DNA of 11,810 nucleotides, taken from contig JABWAY010000118.1 of assembly GCA_013360825.1 (NCBI GenBank), positions 1 through 11,810 of the forward strand, given 5' to 3'. The position numbers and the translations under genes were made by a program. Within the stretch, counting starts at the first letter, position 1; every line of letters begins with the position of its first letter. Positions 1 to 5,420 of the stretch are shown piece after piece. The DNA comes from Candidatus Brocadiia bacterium. Its GTDB lineage: Bacteria; Planctomycetota; MHYJ01; WSZJ01. Under the pieces are notes generated by a model. The model was not told the DNA's origin and searched no databases. It worked only from the letters and a program-made list of their open reading frames with translations.

Positions 1-253
1 GCGCGCTCCGCACCCCGGGGCGCCCCCCCAGCGCGTCCACCTCGAGCCCGCTGTCGTCCGCCAGCACCGCCCGCCCGAAATGCCGCGCCCACGCCAGCGC
101 CTTCAGCGCCGCATTCGCCTCGAACGTCTCCCCCGTTTCTTCGATCTCAGGGGCGTCCTCGGGAAGCGCCACCAGCCGCAATCCCGACCCGGCGAGAATT
201 TCGCGGATCTCCGCCACCTTGTGCGCGTTCCGCGTGCCGAGGAGGACTTCCAT
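1..253 (-). CDS. rdgB: RdgB/HAM1 non-canonical purine NTP pyrophosphatase (partial, N-terminal 84 residues)
   Basis: XTP/dITP diphosphatase, which hydrolyses dITP, XTP and related deaminated purine nucleotides to monophosphate and pyrophosphate so that they are not built into DNA or RNA; cytosolic. The minus-strand reading from ATG at 251-253 begins MEVLLGTRNAHKVAEI, the family's N-terminal nucleotide-binding loop (T7-x-N9-x-x-K12). GETFEANAALKA follows at residues 41-52, and the signature ADDSGLEVDALGG, with acidic D66/D67, at 65-77. These are the order and spacing of RdgB. About 84 of the usual 195-205 residues are inside the window; the rest lies beyond base 1. I see no Shine-Dalgarno sequence before the ATG. 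A weak promoter-like pair (TTGCCT at 283-288, TCAAGT at 260-265, 17-base spacer) would put the transcript start at or next to the ATG. The family call is very firm. Confidence 0.95.
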   Translation of the reverse strand, partial: MEVLLGTRNAHKVAEIREILAGSGLRLVALPEDAPEIEETGETFEANAALKALAWARHFGRAVLADDSGLEVDALGGRPGVRSA

Positions 254-553
254 CCGGCTACTTGAACACGGGGGGGAACGGAAGGCAAGAGTGCGCGTCA
301 CCGCGCCCGACCGTCGGGGGCCCGCCCGCCCGGGACCGGTGCGGGGAGGCTCGCCTGCGCGCCCTGTGTCCGGGTGGGGCGACGTTGTCCCGGTGGATCG
401 AGCAGAGATCAGAGATCGAGGAGGACTTTTAACATTTTCCCGAGGTCGTCGCTCCCACCTGGGCCAGGGGGTCCTCAGCGGAACCGCGGGGTTCAAGGAA
501 GGTCGCGCGACAAGCTCGGGCTCCGAGGCACACGACGATCGCGATCACCCCGA
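254..553. other. 300-base intergenic region, no gene recognised
   Basis: Region between rdgB and the end of the DUF5615 gene. Short open frames here give low-complexity Arg/Gly/Pro translations with no recognisable domain. Visible structure is a perfect tandem 7-mer AGAGATC (404-410 and 411-417), a direct repeat GATCGAG (396-402 and 414-420), and a purine-rich AGGAGG (419-424) followed by the only AT-rich patch (about 426-438). The AGGAGG is not followed by ATG, GTG or TTG at translational spacing on the plus strand, so it probably does not serve a gene. The half next to rdgB may hold its promoter. Confidence 0.4.
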
Positions 554-931
554 CTATTCGGGCGGGCGGGCGAGGGGCAGGCGCCGTAGGCGAACCCGCT
601 GAACCTCCACGGAAACGAGCGCCCCCGCTTCGATGTCCGATTCGCAAAGCGAGATGACCCGATCCAGCAATTCGTGCAGGCCGTCCGCACGAAGGCCTTC
701 AATGCGGATACGGAGGACCGAAGGACGAGTCGCGCCGGAGAGCGCCATCTCGGCGTGGAAGTCCGCGTCGAGCGTGACCACGACTCGATTCTGGACTCTC
801 GCGAGTTCAAGGATCGCTGAGTCCGTCGAGGAGGCCTGCCCGATGTCGCCGACGTGGACAGCGTCGTGTCCGCTAGCGATCAATCTGGCCGCCGCGGTGC
901 GCGGCAGCCCCTGGTCCAGAAGCAGCCGCAC
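554..931 (-). CDS. DUF5615 PIN-like protein, putative VapC45-type toxin
   Basis: 125-residue protein of the DUF5615/Mut7-C-like branch of the PIN fold, proposed to be a metal-dependent ribonuclease toxin. It starts MRLLLDQGLPRTAA with the first conserved acidic residue D6. GHDAVHVGDIG follows at 21-31, D37 lies in SSTDSAILELA, and VVVTLDADF (D55, D57) at 50-58, the order of conserved acidic positions in the family. Length is normal (110-125). The start is GTG at 929-931, whose G is also the last base of the upstream gene's TAG stop (TAGTG), so translation is probably coupled. The upstream partner is a DUF433 protein, the usual antitoxin partner. The C-terminal 15 residues are Arg/Pro-rich and look non-conserved. 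Family call firm; toxin activity is inferred from the family and the pairing. Confidence 0.9.
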   Translation of the reverse strand: MRLLLDQGLPRTAAARLIASGHDAVHVGDIGQASSTDSAILELARVQNRVVVTLDADFHAEMALSGATRPSVLRIRIEGLRADGLHELLDRVISLCESDIEAGALVSVEVQRVRLRRLPLARPPE

Positions 932-1158
932 TACGCCGGTTTCACTTCCAGCACCCTGTCATCCAGCATCGTCGCGGCAAATCCGAGCGACTGCCGGATG
1001 TCCTCTTCGTCAAGCTCCGGGTACTCACGGCGAAGTTCCGCGCGATCAGGATAGGCCGCGAGGGCATGCAGAACCCGGCGAACAGTCAGCCTGGAGCTGC
1101 GAATGCAGGGCTCCCCGCCCATCCGCAGAGGGTCGACCGTAATTCTGTCAAAGGCCAT
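931..1158 (-). CDS. DUF433 protein, putative VapB45-type antitoxin
   Basis: 75-residue DUF433 protein, a winged-helix-like fold thought to act as antitoxin and autorepressor for the adjacent DUF5615 protein. MAFDRITVDPLRMGGEPCIR is the canonical N-terminus (family pattern 'RI..dP.i.gGkPcI.gtRitV'). SRLTVRRVLHALAA follows, and YPELDEEDIRQSLGFAA matches the family's 'YP.Lt.edI..aL.yaa'. The ATG at 1156-1158 is chosen because the domain begins there and GGGAG lies 8 bases upstream (1167-1171). The frame stays open far upstream (to about 1794), but that extension is antisense to neighbouring genes and is not protein-like. It is first in a two-gene unit, with a one-base overlap to the DUF5615 gene. 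Confidence 0.9.
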   Translation of the reverse strand: MAFDRITVDPLRMGGEPCIRSSRLTVRRVLHALAAYPDRAELRREYPELDEEDIRQSLGFAATMLDDRVLEVKPA

Positions 1159-1187
1159 GGTCCCGGCTCCCAAATCGAGGCAGCCGC

Positions 1188-1196
1188 ATTGTACCA
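1188..1196 (-). promoter_or_regulatory. extended -10 promoter for the DUF433/DUF5615 pair
   Basis: On the minus strand TGGTACAAT gives an extended -10 (TG-N-TACAAT), with no good -35 at 17-18 bases. Transcription would start near 1181, leaving a leader of about 23 bases that contains the GGGAG ribosome binding site. Inferred from consensus match only. Confidence 0.4.
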
Positions 1197-1268
1197 GTAT
1201 CGACGGACGGCGGGACTTGCACGATTGCAGCACCCGCGGAGGAGCCCTTCGCACCGTCGCCCGCCGCG

Positions 1269-1634
1269 CTACTGGTGACACCCGTCGGCGATCGGCCGGA
1301 TCTCGACGGCCCACCCGCGGTCGGCGCCCAGGCATGCGGCGGGGTGTTTCGATGCGATGCGCGTCGCCGCGGCCATGTCGGGGGCCTCGATGATGATGAC
1401 CGCGCCGACTTTTTCCCTGGTCTGGACGAAGGACCCGTCGGTCACGACCTGTTTTCCGTCGCGCGTGAGGATCGTCGTCGTCGCCCACTCGAGGCTTTCG
1501 GTCATCCGGACTGCGCCCGTCTTCTGCAGTTCCGCGTTCATCGGGCCGCACGCCTCCACCAGCGCCTCGAACTCGGGTTTGGAGAGCGCTTCCATCATCT
1601 TCTGGTCGCCGTACAGCAGGCAGAGGTATCTCAT
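1269..1634 (-). CDS. YCII-related / DGPF-domain protein
   Basis: 121-residue ferredoxin-like alpha/beta protein of the YCII/DGPF family, whose members are found beside SRPBCC-fold proteins and ECF sigma factors; biochemical role unknown. It opens MRYLCLLYGDQKMMEAL (family 'MkYmlLiYgde'). ELQKTGAVRMTESLE is at 35-49. The DGPF position reads TDGSFVQTREKVGAVIIIEA at 65-84, so the P of DGPF is S here, followed by the usual 'E..GGf.iie' strand. It ends RGWAVEIRPI, where the family has '.g.iEvRPi'. The ATG at 1632-1634 has AGGAG at 1642-1646 with 7-base spacing. The frame could extend to 1751 but would overlap the upstream gene and precede the domain. It lies 47 bases after the SRPBCC gene on the same strand, so they are probably co-transcribed. 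Confidence 0.88.
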   Translation of the reverse strand: MRYLCLLYGDQKMMEALSKPEFEALVEACGPMNAELQKTGAVRMTESLEWATTTILTRDGKQVVTDGSFVQTREKVGAVIIIEAPDMAAATRIASKHPAACLGADRGWAVEIRPIADGCHQ

Positions 1635-1681
1635 GAAAGGGCTCCTGTGTCGTGGGTGTCGGGTTCTCAGTGCGCGGAACG

Positions 1682-2128
1682 CTACCCGGGAATCTCGGGC
1701 TCGACGAGCTGCTTGAGCTGGGCGAGCGACTCCTGCCAGCCGAGGGTGCACATCTCGGCCGGGATCGCCTCCGGGATCCCCTCCTGCACGACATTCAGCT
1801 CGGTCCCGCAGGAGACCGGGCGGAGCGTCACGGTGACCGTCATGGTGCCGGGGAGGTTCGGGTCGTCGAAGCGGTCGGTGTAGCGGAGGCGTTCGTTCGG
1901 CACGAGTTCGAGGTATTCGCCGCCGAACGACGTGCTGTTGCCGGAGCCGAAGTTGACGAACGACATGCGGAAGGTGCCGCCGACCTTTGGTTCGAAGTGC
2001 TGGACCCTGCAGAGGAAGCCGTACGGCGGGAGCCAGCGAGCCAGCGCGTCGGGGTCGAGGAAGGCCTTGTAGAGTTTCGCGGGGGTGGTGCTCAGGACGC
2101 GGTGCAGCCGGACGGTCCCTGTCGGCAT
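1682..2128 (-). CDS. SRPBCC / AHSA1-fold (START-like) domain protein
   Basis: 148-residue helix-grip protein of the AHSA1-like SRPBCC family, which forms a hydrophobic ligand pocket; substrate unknown. HRVLSTTPAKLYKAFLDPD and ALARWLPPYGF near the N-terminus match the family's 'aP.e.VW.AltdPe.la.Ww.P'. FGGEYLELVPNERLRYT is the '.G.y.ei.Pp.rlv.T' strand, GTMTVTVTLRP a beta strand, and GWQESLAQLKQLVE the C-terminal helix ('GW...L..L...l'). The start at 2126-2128 (MPTGTVRL) is preferred over 2161 because GAGGA (2136-2140) sits 7 bases upstream and the conserved region begins just after. It is first in a likely two-gene operon with the YCII protein. No ECF sigma factor gene lies in the window beside them. 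Confidence 0.88.
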   Translation of the reverse strand: MPTGTVRLHRVLSTTPAKLYKAFLDPDALARWLPPYGFLCRVQHFEPKVGGTFRMSFVNFGSGNSTSFGGEYLELVPNERLRYTDRFDDPNLPGTMTVTVTLRPVSCGTELNVVQEGIPEAIPAEMCTLGWQESLAQLKQLVEPEIPG

Positions 2129-2156
2129 GGGATATTCCTCGGTGGGGGGCGGGAGG

Positions 2157-2185
2157 AGCATAGCGGGCCCAGCCGGAATCGTCGA
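2157..2185 (-). promoter_or_regulatory. sigma70-like promoter upstream of the SRPBCC gene
   Basis: Minus strand: TCGACG (2180-2185), a 17-base spacer, then TATGCT (2157-2162). The predicted start near 2151 leaves a leader of about 22 bases with the GAGGA ribosome binding site. The -35 matches consensus at 4 of 6 bases. Confidence 0.4.
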
Positions 2186-2252
2186 CAGGGGCGAAGCGGG
2201 TTGCGATCCGTTTTCGCGCCCCGCCGCCTCCTGCCGAACCGTCCGGTCGTGG

Positions 2253-3299
2253 CTACTCGACGCGGATGTGCGCCGGTATCCCCACCCGGGCTTCGGCCGC
2301 CGGGATCGCCTCGCACCAGCACCCGCCGTACCCGTCGCCCCATTCGATCCGCACCAGCCGGCGGTCGTCGCTCACGTAGAACCGCTCGAAGTCCGCGCTT
2401 TCGCCCCAGTGCCGCCACCCGAAGCACCACGCGGGGATCGTCCGGCCGTTCACGCGGACGTCCGAGCGCCCGAGACACTCGAGCCGCGACCGCGACCGGA
2501 CGGAGCCGGTCGACTCCGCGAGTTCGGGAAACGCCAGCCGGGCGCCCGCGCGGAGCGGCATCGTGAGCGCGAGCATCGGGACCGCGTAGGCGTTCAGGGA
2601 CTCGACCCCGGGCCGCTCATCGATCGCGCGTCGCGCGCCCTTCGCGTCCACGACCTCCCCGCGCCACCCCCCGTCGTCCCCGAGGTCCATCACCAGCCGC
2701 GACTGCCCCTCCGCCTGCGTTCCGCTGAGCGATTCGACGTGCGTCGTCGAGAGCAGCCGGTCCAGCCGGTGCGTCGACCGGACCTGGCTGCGGTACGTCC
2801 ACGCCTGCTCCCCCGCGCCGCCGCCGAAATGCGTCAGGTGGTCGAACTCCACCCGGTCGCCGCGCCGCCTCACGAGGACCCGCTCGTACCCCGCCCGCTC
2901 CTCCCCGAACGACGACCGGAGCCACCACTCCCCATCCCCCTCGAACGCCGAAAAGTCCGGCGCGTCCCCGCAGTCCGCCTCACGCCGCCACGCACACACC
3001 CCCTCCCTCACCGCCGGGCCGTGAATCCCGGGTCGCCCCGCAGGAACGGCGACGGAGAACGGCGCCCCGTCCCGGCGCACCCCGTCCAGAACGCGCTCCG
3101 GCTTCCCCCCCGGCTGGACCGCCGCGAGAAACGCGCGCAGATCCGGCGTCGGCGCGCCGGAGACGGCCGTGACGATGTCCCCCACCCCGATCCCCGCGGC
3201 CGCCGCGGGAGAACCGGCGCGCGCCTCGACGACGAAGATGCCGCTGGCGCGGGGGGACTGGAGAAGGGACTCGATCTCGTCGAAGCGGGAAGCGGACAT
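2253..3299 (-). CDS. PDZ-domain protein with unrecognised C-terminal region
   Basis: 348 residues. Residues about 17-88 are a bacterial PDZ domain: ASGIFVVEARAGSPAAAAGI, then GVGDIVTAVSGAPTPDLRAF and GKPERVLDGVRRDGAPFSVAV, the pattern seen in HtrA/RseP-type PDZ domains ('V..g.SPA..aGl..GDiI..v.G..v'). The remaining 250 residues are rich in strands and aromatic residues (GEWWLRSSFG, EQAWTYRSQVRS, WCFGWRHWGE, RFYVSDDRRLVRIEWGDGYGG). They recall beta-sandwich proteins of the DUF3108 kind, but I cannot assign a family. No signal peptide, lipobox or membrane segment is visible and no protease catalytic motif is present, so it is predicted to be a cytosolic non-enzymatic protein. The start ATG 3297-3299 has AAGGGAG at 3306-3312; the frame's upstream extension to 3881 is intergenic or antisense. 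Monocistronic. Confidence 0.82.
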   Translation of the reverse strand: MSASRFDEIESLLQSPRASGIFVVEARAGSPAAAAGIGVGDIVTAVSGAPTPDLRAFLAAVQPGGKPERVLDGVRRDGAPFSVAVPAGRPGIHGPAVREGVCAWRREADCGDAPDFSAFEGDGEWWLRSSFGEERAGYERVLVRRRGDRVEFDHLTHFGGGAGEQAWTYRSQVRSTHRLDRLLSTTHVESLSGTQAEGQSRLVMDLGDDGGWRGEVVDAKGARRAIDERPGVESLNAYAVPMLALTMPLRAGARLAFPELAESTGSVRSRSRLECLGRSDVRVNGRTIPAWCFGWRHWGESADFERFYVSDDRRLVRIEWGDGYGGCWCEAIPAAEARVGIPAHIRVE

Positions 3300-3632
3300 G
3301 GCGGACTCCCTTGCGCGGTGAGGGTTCGATTCTGACACCAGATCACTGCGCCATCCTCCCTGAGCCCGCGGTGGGTGAAAAGCCTTCTTCCTGAGTAGCT
3401 CCACGACGAAATTATGCCATTCAGACGACGCGGTTCTCGCCAGCCTGCAAGGAAGAGATCGGAACCGATGTCGGTGAACATCGCTGAGGATCGACGGCGC
3501 GGCAGGACGCAGAAAGACGCAAGGATGGATGGCCCAAGAGCATCGTGGGGTTACTTGGAAGTTCCTCCGTCTCACCTGGCGCCCCGGGGGCACGGGGGGT
3601 GCTGATTGCGGCGAAACGATTGTGCCCGCTCT
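3300..3632. other. intergenic region between the divergent PDZ and HTH-ImmA genes
   Basis: No credible gene seen: the short open frames on both strands give no recognisable protein. Toward the PDZ gene there is a ribosome binding site (3306-3312) and, on the minus strand, a weak extended -10-like TGTCAGAAT about 30 bases upstream. The stretch 3505-3528 contains GACGCAGAAAGACGCAAGGA, which resembles the degenerate 'gacgcaaagacgcaaag' type of intergenic sequence seen in many environmental bacteria. The region is less GC-rich than its neighbours toward its right end. Confidence 0.35.
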
Positions 3633-3701
3633 GTTCTGAAAACTGGAACGCGCCTTGACTTTCGCTTTATGTTCGTGTATTGTTAATCTGACTGCCAGAA
3701 C
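3633..3701. promoter_or_regulatory. candidate operator half-sites (GTTC/GAAC inverted pairs)
   Basis: Four half-sites bracket the promoter of the HTH-ImmA gene: GTTC (3633-3636) with GAAC (3646-3649), and TGTTC (3670-3674) with GAACA (3698-3702), the second pair enclosing the -10. This would suit autoregulation by the XRE-type HTH protein encoded immediately downstream. The half-sites are short and the spacings unequal, so chance is possible. Confidence 0.25.
3655..3683 (+). promoter_or_regulatory. sigma70-type promoter for the HTH-ImmA / PIN operon
   Basis: TTGACT (3655-3660), a 17-base spacer, then TATTGT (3678-3683), the best -35/-10 pair I found in the window and placed in its most AT-rich stretch. 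The expected start is near 3690, leaving a leader of about 27 bases with AGGGG (3705-3709) 7 bases before the ATG. Confidence 0.65.
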
Positions 3702-3716
3702 AACAGGGGCGATCGA

Positions 3717-4832
3717 ATGCCACTCCCAGAACGTCTGCGCTGGGCACGGGAACAGACCGGGCTGACCCAGGCGGAAGCCTCGCTGCGGTCCGGAATCGGC
3801 GAATCCTCGATCTCCGAGTTCGAAGGCGGCCGGCGCGAGCCGAGCTTGTCCCAGCTGGAGTCGCTCGCCCGGGCCCTGCACAGACCGTGGTCATGGTTCC
3901 TGGAGTCGACGCCTCTGGAGTCGCAGCCGCTCGTCCTCTGGAGACACCGTCCTGAGAAGGGCGGGCGAGACGTCGAGGCGAAATTCCTGGAGCTCTGTCA
4001 GTCGTTCCGGCGCCTTGAAGTCATGGAGAACGACCCGCCGCCACCTCCGCTCCCCTCCGCAACCGGTCAGCCCCGGGACTGGAGCTACACCCGGGCGGCC
4101 GACCTCGCGCGGAACGTGCGGGCGACGCTCGCGCTGGGAGATCGGCCCGCATCCGGCCTCCTGCGAATCCTTGAGGAAGCCTGGAAGGTCAAAGTCTTCC
4201 ACCTCGATTTCGACCTGGAGGGATCGGCGGCCTCCCATCGCTCCGACGACCTGGGTGCGGCGATTCTGATCAATCGCCGGAGTGTTCGGTGGCGCAGGAA
4301 CCACGACCTCGCCCACGAGCTGTTTCACCTCCTGACCTGGCATGTCTTCCACGCCGGAGTCTCTCGACCTTCGGAGGAGACATGGGAACGGGAGGAGAAG
4401 CTCGCCACCAGTTTCGCGGCCTCGCTGCTCATGCCCGAGGAGGTCTTCCGGTCTGCCGTCGCGGAGCGCAGCAGGGATGGCAGGCTCTCGTTCGAGAACC
4501 TCCATTCACTGGCCTGCTCGTTCGATGTCTCCGTCGAGTCCGCAATCTGGCGGCTGCACTTCCTGTTCGGCCGCGGGCGCGGGAGCGGTGAGGCGACGAA
4601 GCTCCTGATCGAGCAGGCGAAGGCATTCACGCGTTCGCTGGCCAGCCGACAGGACTCCCAACCCCCCGAGTTCCCGGCGCGTTACGAGGCACTCGCGTGG
4701 CGCGGACTCCGGGAGGGACGGCTTTCGATCGGCTCGTTCTCCCGGCTCCTGAACATCTCGCGGGCTCGCGTGCACAGTCTCATGGACGAAGAGGGGTGGC
4801 GTGGCGAAGAAGTTACGATTTCTTCTCTTTGA
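3717..4832 (+). CDS. XRE-family HTH / ImmA-IrrE (COG2856) zinc metallopeptidase fusion
   Basis: 371 residues in three parts. Residues 5-65 are a Cro/C1-type HTH (LRWAREQTGLTQAEASLRSG, ISEFEGGRREPSLSQLESLA). Residues about 125-280 are an ImmA/IrrE-type metallopeptidase with the zinc motif HELFH at 200-204 (H200, E201, H204), third ligand E227 in EKLATSFAASLLMP, and the LINRR strand at 184-188 that precedes the active-site helix. Residues about 320-360 (RYEALAWRGLREGRLSIGSF, RLLNISRARVHSLM) form a second small HTH-like region. Proteins of this kind repress their own operon and may cleave a repressor or partner. The ATG has a strong promoter and AGGGG upstream. The last 32 bases overlap the next gene, a PIN-like protein, and HTH-ImmA plus PIN-like is a recurrent toxin-antitoxin-like pairing. 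All catalytic residues are present, so it should be active. Confidence 0.9.
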   Translation: MPLPERLRWAREQTGLTQAEASLRSGIGESSISEFEGGRREPSLSQLESLARALHRPWSWFLESTPLESQPLVLWRHRPEKGGRDVEAKFLELCQSFRRLEVMENDPPPPPLPSATGQPRDWSYTRAADLARNVRATLALGDRPASGLLRILEEAWKVKVFHLDFDLEGSAASHRSDDLGAAILINRRSVRWRRNHDLAHELFHLLTWHVFHAGVSRPSEETWEREEKLATSFAASLLMPEEVFRSAVAERSRDGRLSFENLHSLACSFDVSVESAIWRLHFLFGRGRGSGEATKLLIEQAKAFTRSLASRQDSQPPEFPARYEALAWRGLREGRLSIGSFSRLLNISRARVHSLMDEEGWRGEEVTISSL

Positions 4833-5325
4833 CGCCGACGTGGTGATCGAGGCGTGGAGGCGCGGGGTCTGGCGTCACATGCTGACGCAGTGCCACATCA
4901 CCCTCGTCGATACGGTCGTCGATGAGGCCTGTTTCTTCGAAGAGCCTGGTGGGACCCGGCAGGCGATCGATCTTGCCCCGGACATCACCTCCGGAGCGGT
5001 TCGAGTCGAGACGACTTCCGCCGCGCAGCTTCAGGATCTGGTTGAGCTGGTCCCCGAGTCCTGGCGTCCGGAGCTTCACCCGGGAGAAGCCGCCTCCCTC
5101 GCCTGGATGCTCAGTCAATCCCCCGTCGAATCGTGGCTCATCTGCTCGGCCGACCACATCGTGTTCAGAATTCTGGGGAAACTCGGCAGGTCCGAGTGCG
5201 GAGTATCCCTCGAGGAACTCCTCGAATTGGTCGGGCGCCGGGCGTCGACCCTTGCCCGGCACTTCACGAAGGAATATCGCGTCAGCGTGAGCCGAAGGGG
5301 ATTTGCGGACGGACTCGCACGCTGA
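4801..5325 (+). CDS. PIN-like domain protein, putative nuclease toxin partner
   Basis: 174 residues, a probable PIN-fold metal-dependent nuclease. LRFLLFDADVVIEAWRRGVW supplies the first acidic cluster (D11, D13), LVDTVVDEACFF the second (D41/E42), ELHPGEAASLAWML the third (E96, where many PIN proteins have D or E), and ICSADHIVFRILGKLG the fourth (D118). This is the order and spacing of the PIN catalytic quartet. The C-terminal 35 residues extend past the core. The start is GTG at 4801, with GAGGGG at 4791-4796 just upstream; this is inside the last codons of the HTH-ImmA gene in another frame (32-base overlap), so translation is probably coupled. It resembles the PIN-like proteins, such as DUF4411, that pair with HTH-ImmA genes, but I cannot name its exact family. 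Toxin activity is inferred. Confidence 0.8.
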   Translation: MAKKLRFLLFDADVVIEAWRRGVWRHMLTQCHITLVDTVVDEACFFEEPGGTRQAIDLAPDITSGAVRVETTSAAQLQDLVELVPESWRPELHPGEAASLAWMLSQSPVESWLICSADHIVFRILGKLGRSECGVSLEELLELVGRRASTLARHFTKEYRVSVSRRGFADGLAR

Positions 5326-5326
5326 A

Positions 5327-5340
5327 CCGTGTCGCCACGG
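5327..5340 (+). terminator. small hairpin after the PIN gene
   Basis: CCGTG-TCGC-CACGG begins one base after the TGA stop: a 5-bp stem with a 4-base loop. No T-tract follows, so it is only a weak terminator candidate. Confidence 0.2.
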
Positions 5341-5382
5341 ACGCTTCATGGGCGACCGCGCCGACCTGACATCCCCCCTTTC

Positions 5383-5412
5383 TTGATCTGCTGAAGCCCC
5401 CGGGTCTAGAGT
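5383..5412 (+). promoter_or_regulatory. promoter placing transcription start at the kinase GTG
   Basis: TTGATC (5383-5388), an 18-base spacer, then TAGAGT (5407-5412). The start of transcription would fall at about 5419, next to the GTG at 5421, so the mRNA would be leaderless or nearly so. There is no convincing Shine-Dalgarno sequence (only AGAG at 5408-5411, inside the -10). Confidence 0.4.
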
Positions 5413-5420
5413 GCCCGGCC

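Noticed and set aside
219..602. 127-residue plus-strand open frame in the first intergenic gap
   Set aside because: It overlaps rdgB and DUF5615 coding sequence, has no ribosome binding site, and ends in an Arg-rich run typical of spurious frames in GC-rich DNA.
1159..1794. N-terminal extension of the DUF433 frame (287 residues in all)
   Set aside because: The domain, ribosome binding site and promoter place the start at 1158; upstream residues are Arg/Pro/Ser-rich and antisense or out of frame to the YCII gene.
2085..3335. 416-residue plus-strand open frame
   Set aside because: It is the complement of the PDZ gene; high GC keeps stop codons rare, and the translation is Arg/Pro-rich with no domain.
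3414..3605. 63-residue plus-strand frame upstream of the HTH-ImmA gene
   Set aside because: No ribosome binding site, no similarity to anything recognised, atypical composition.
3300..3881. Upstream extension of the PDZ frame to 542 residues
   Set aside because: It crosses the intergenic promoter region and the start of the HTH-ImmA gene; a good ribosome binding site and ATG exist at 3299.
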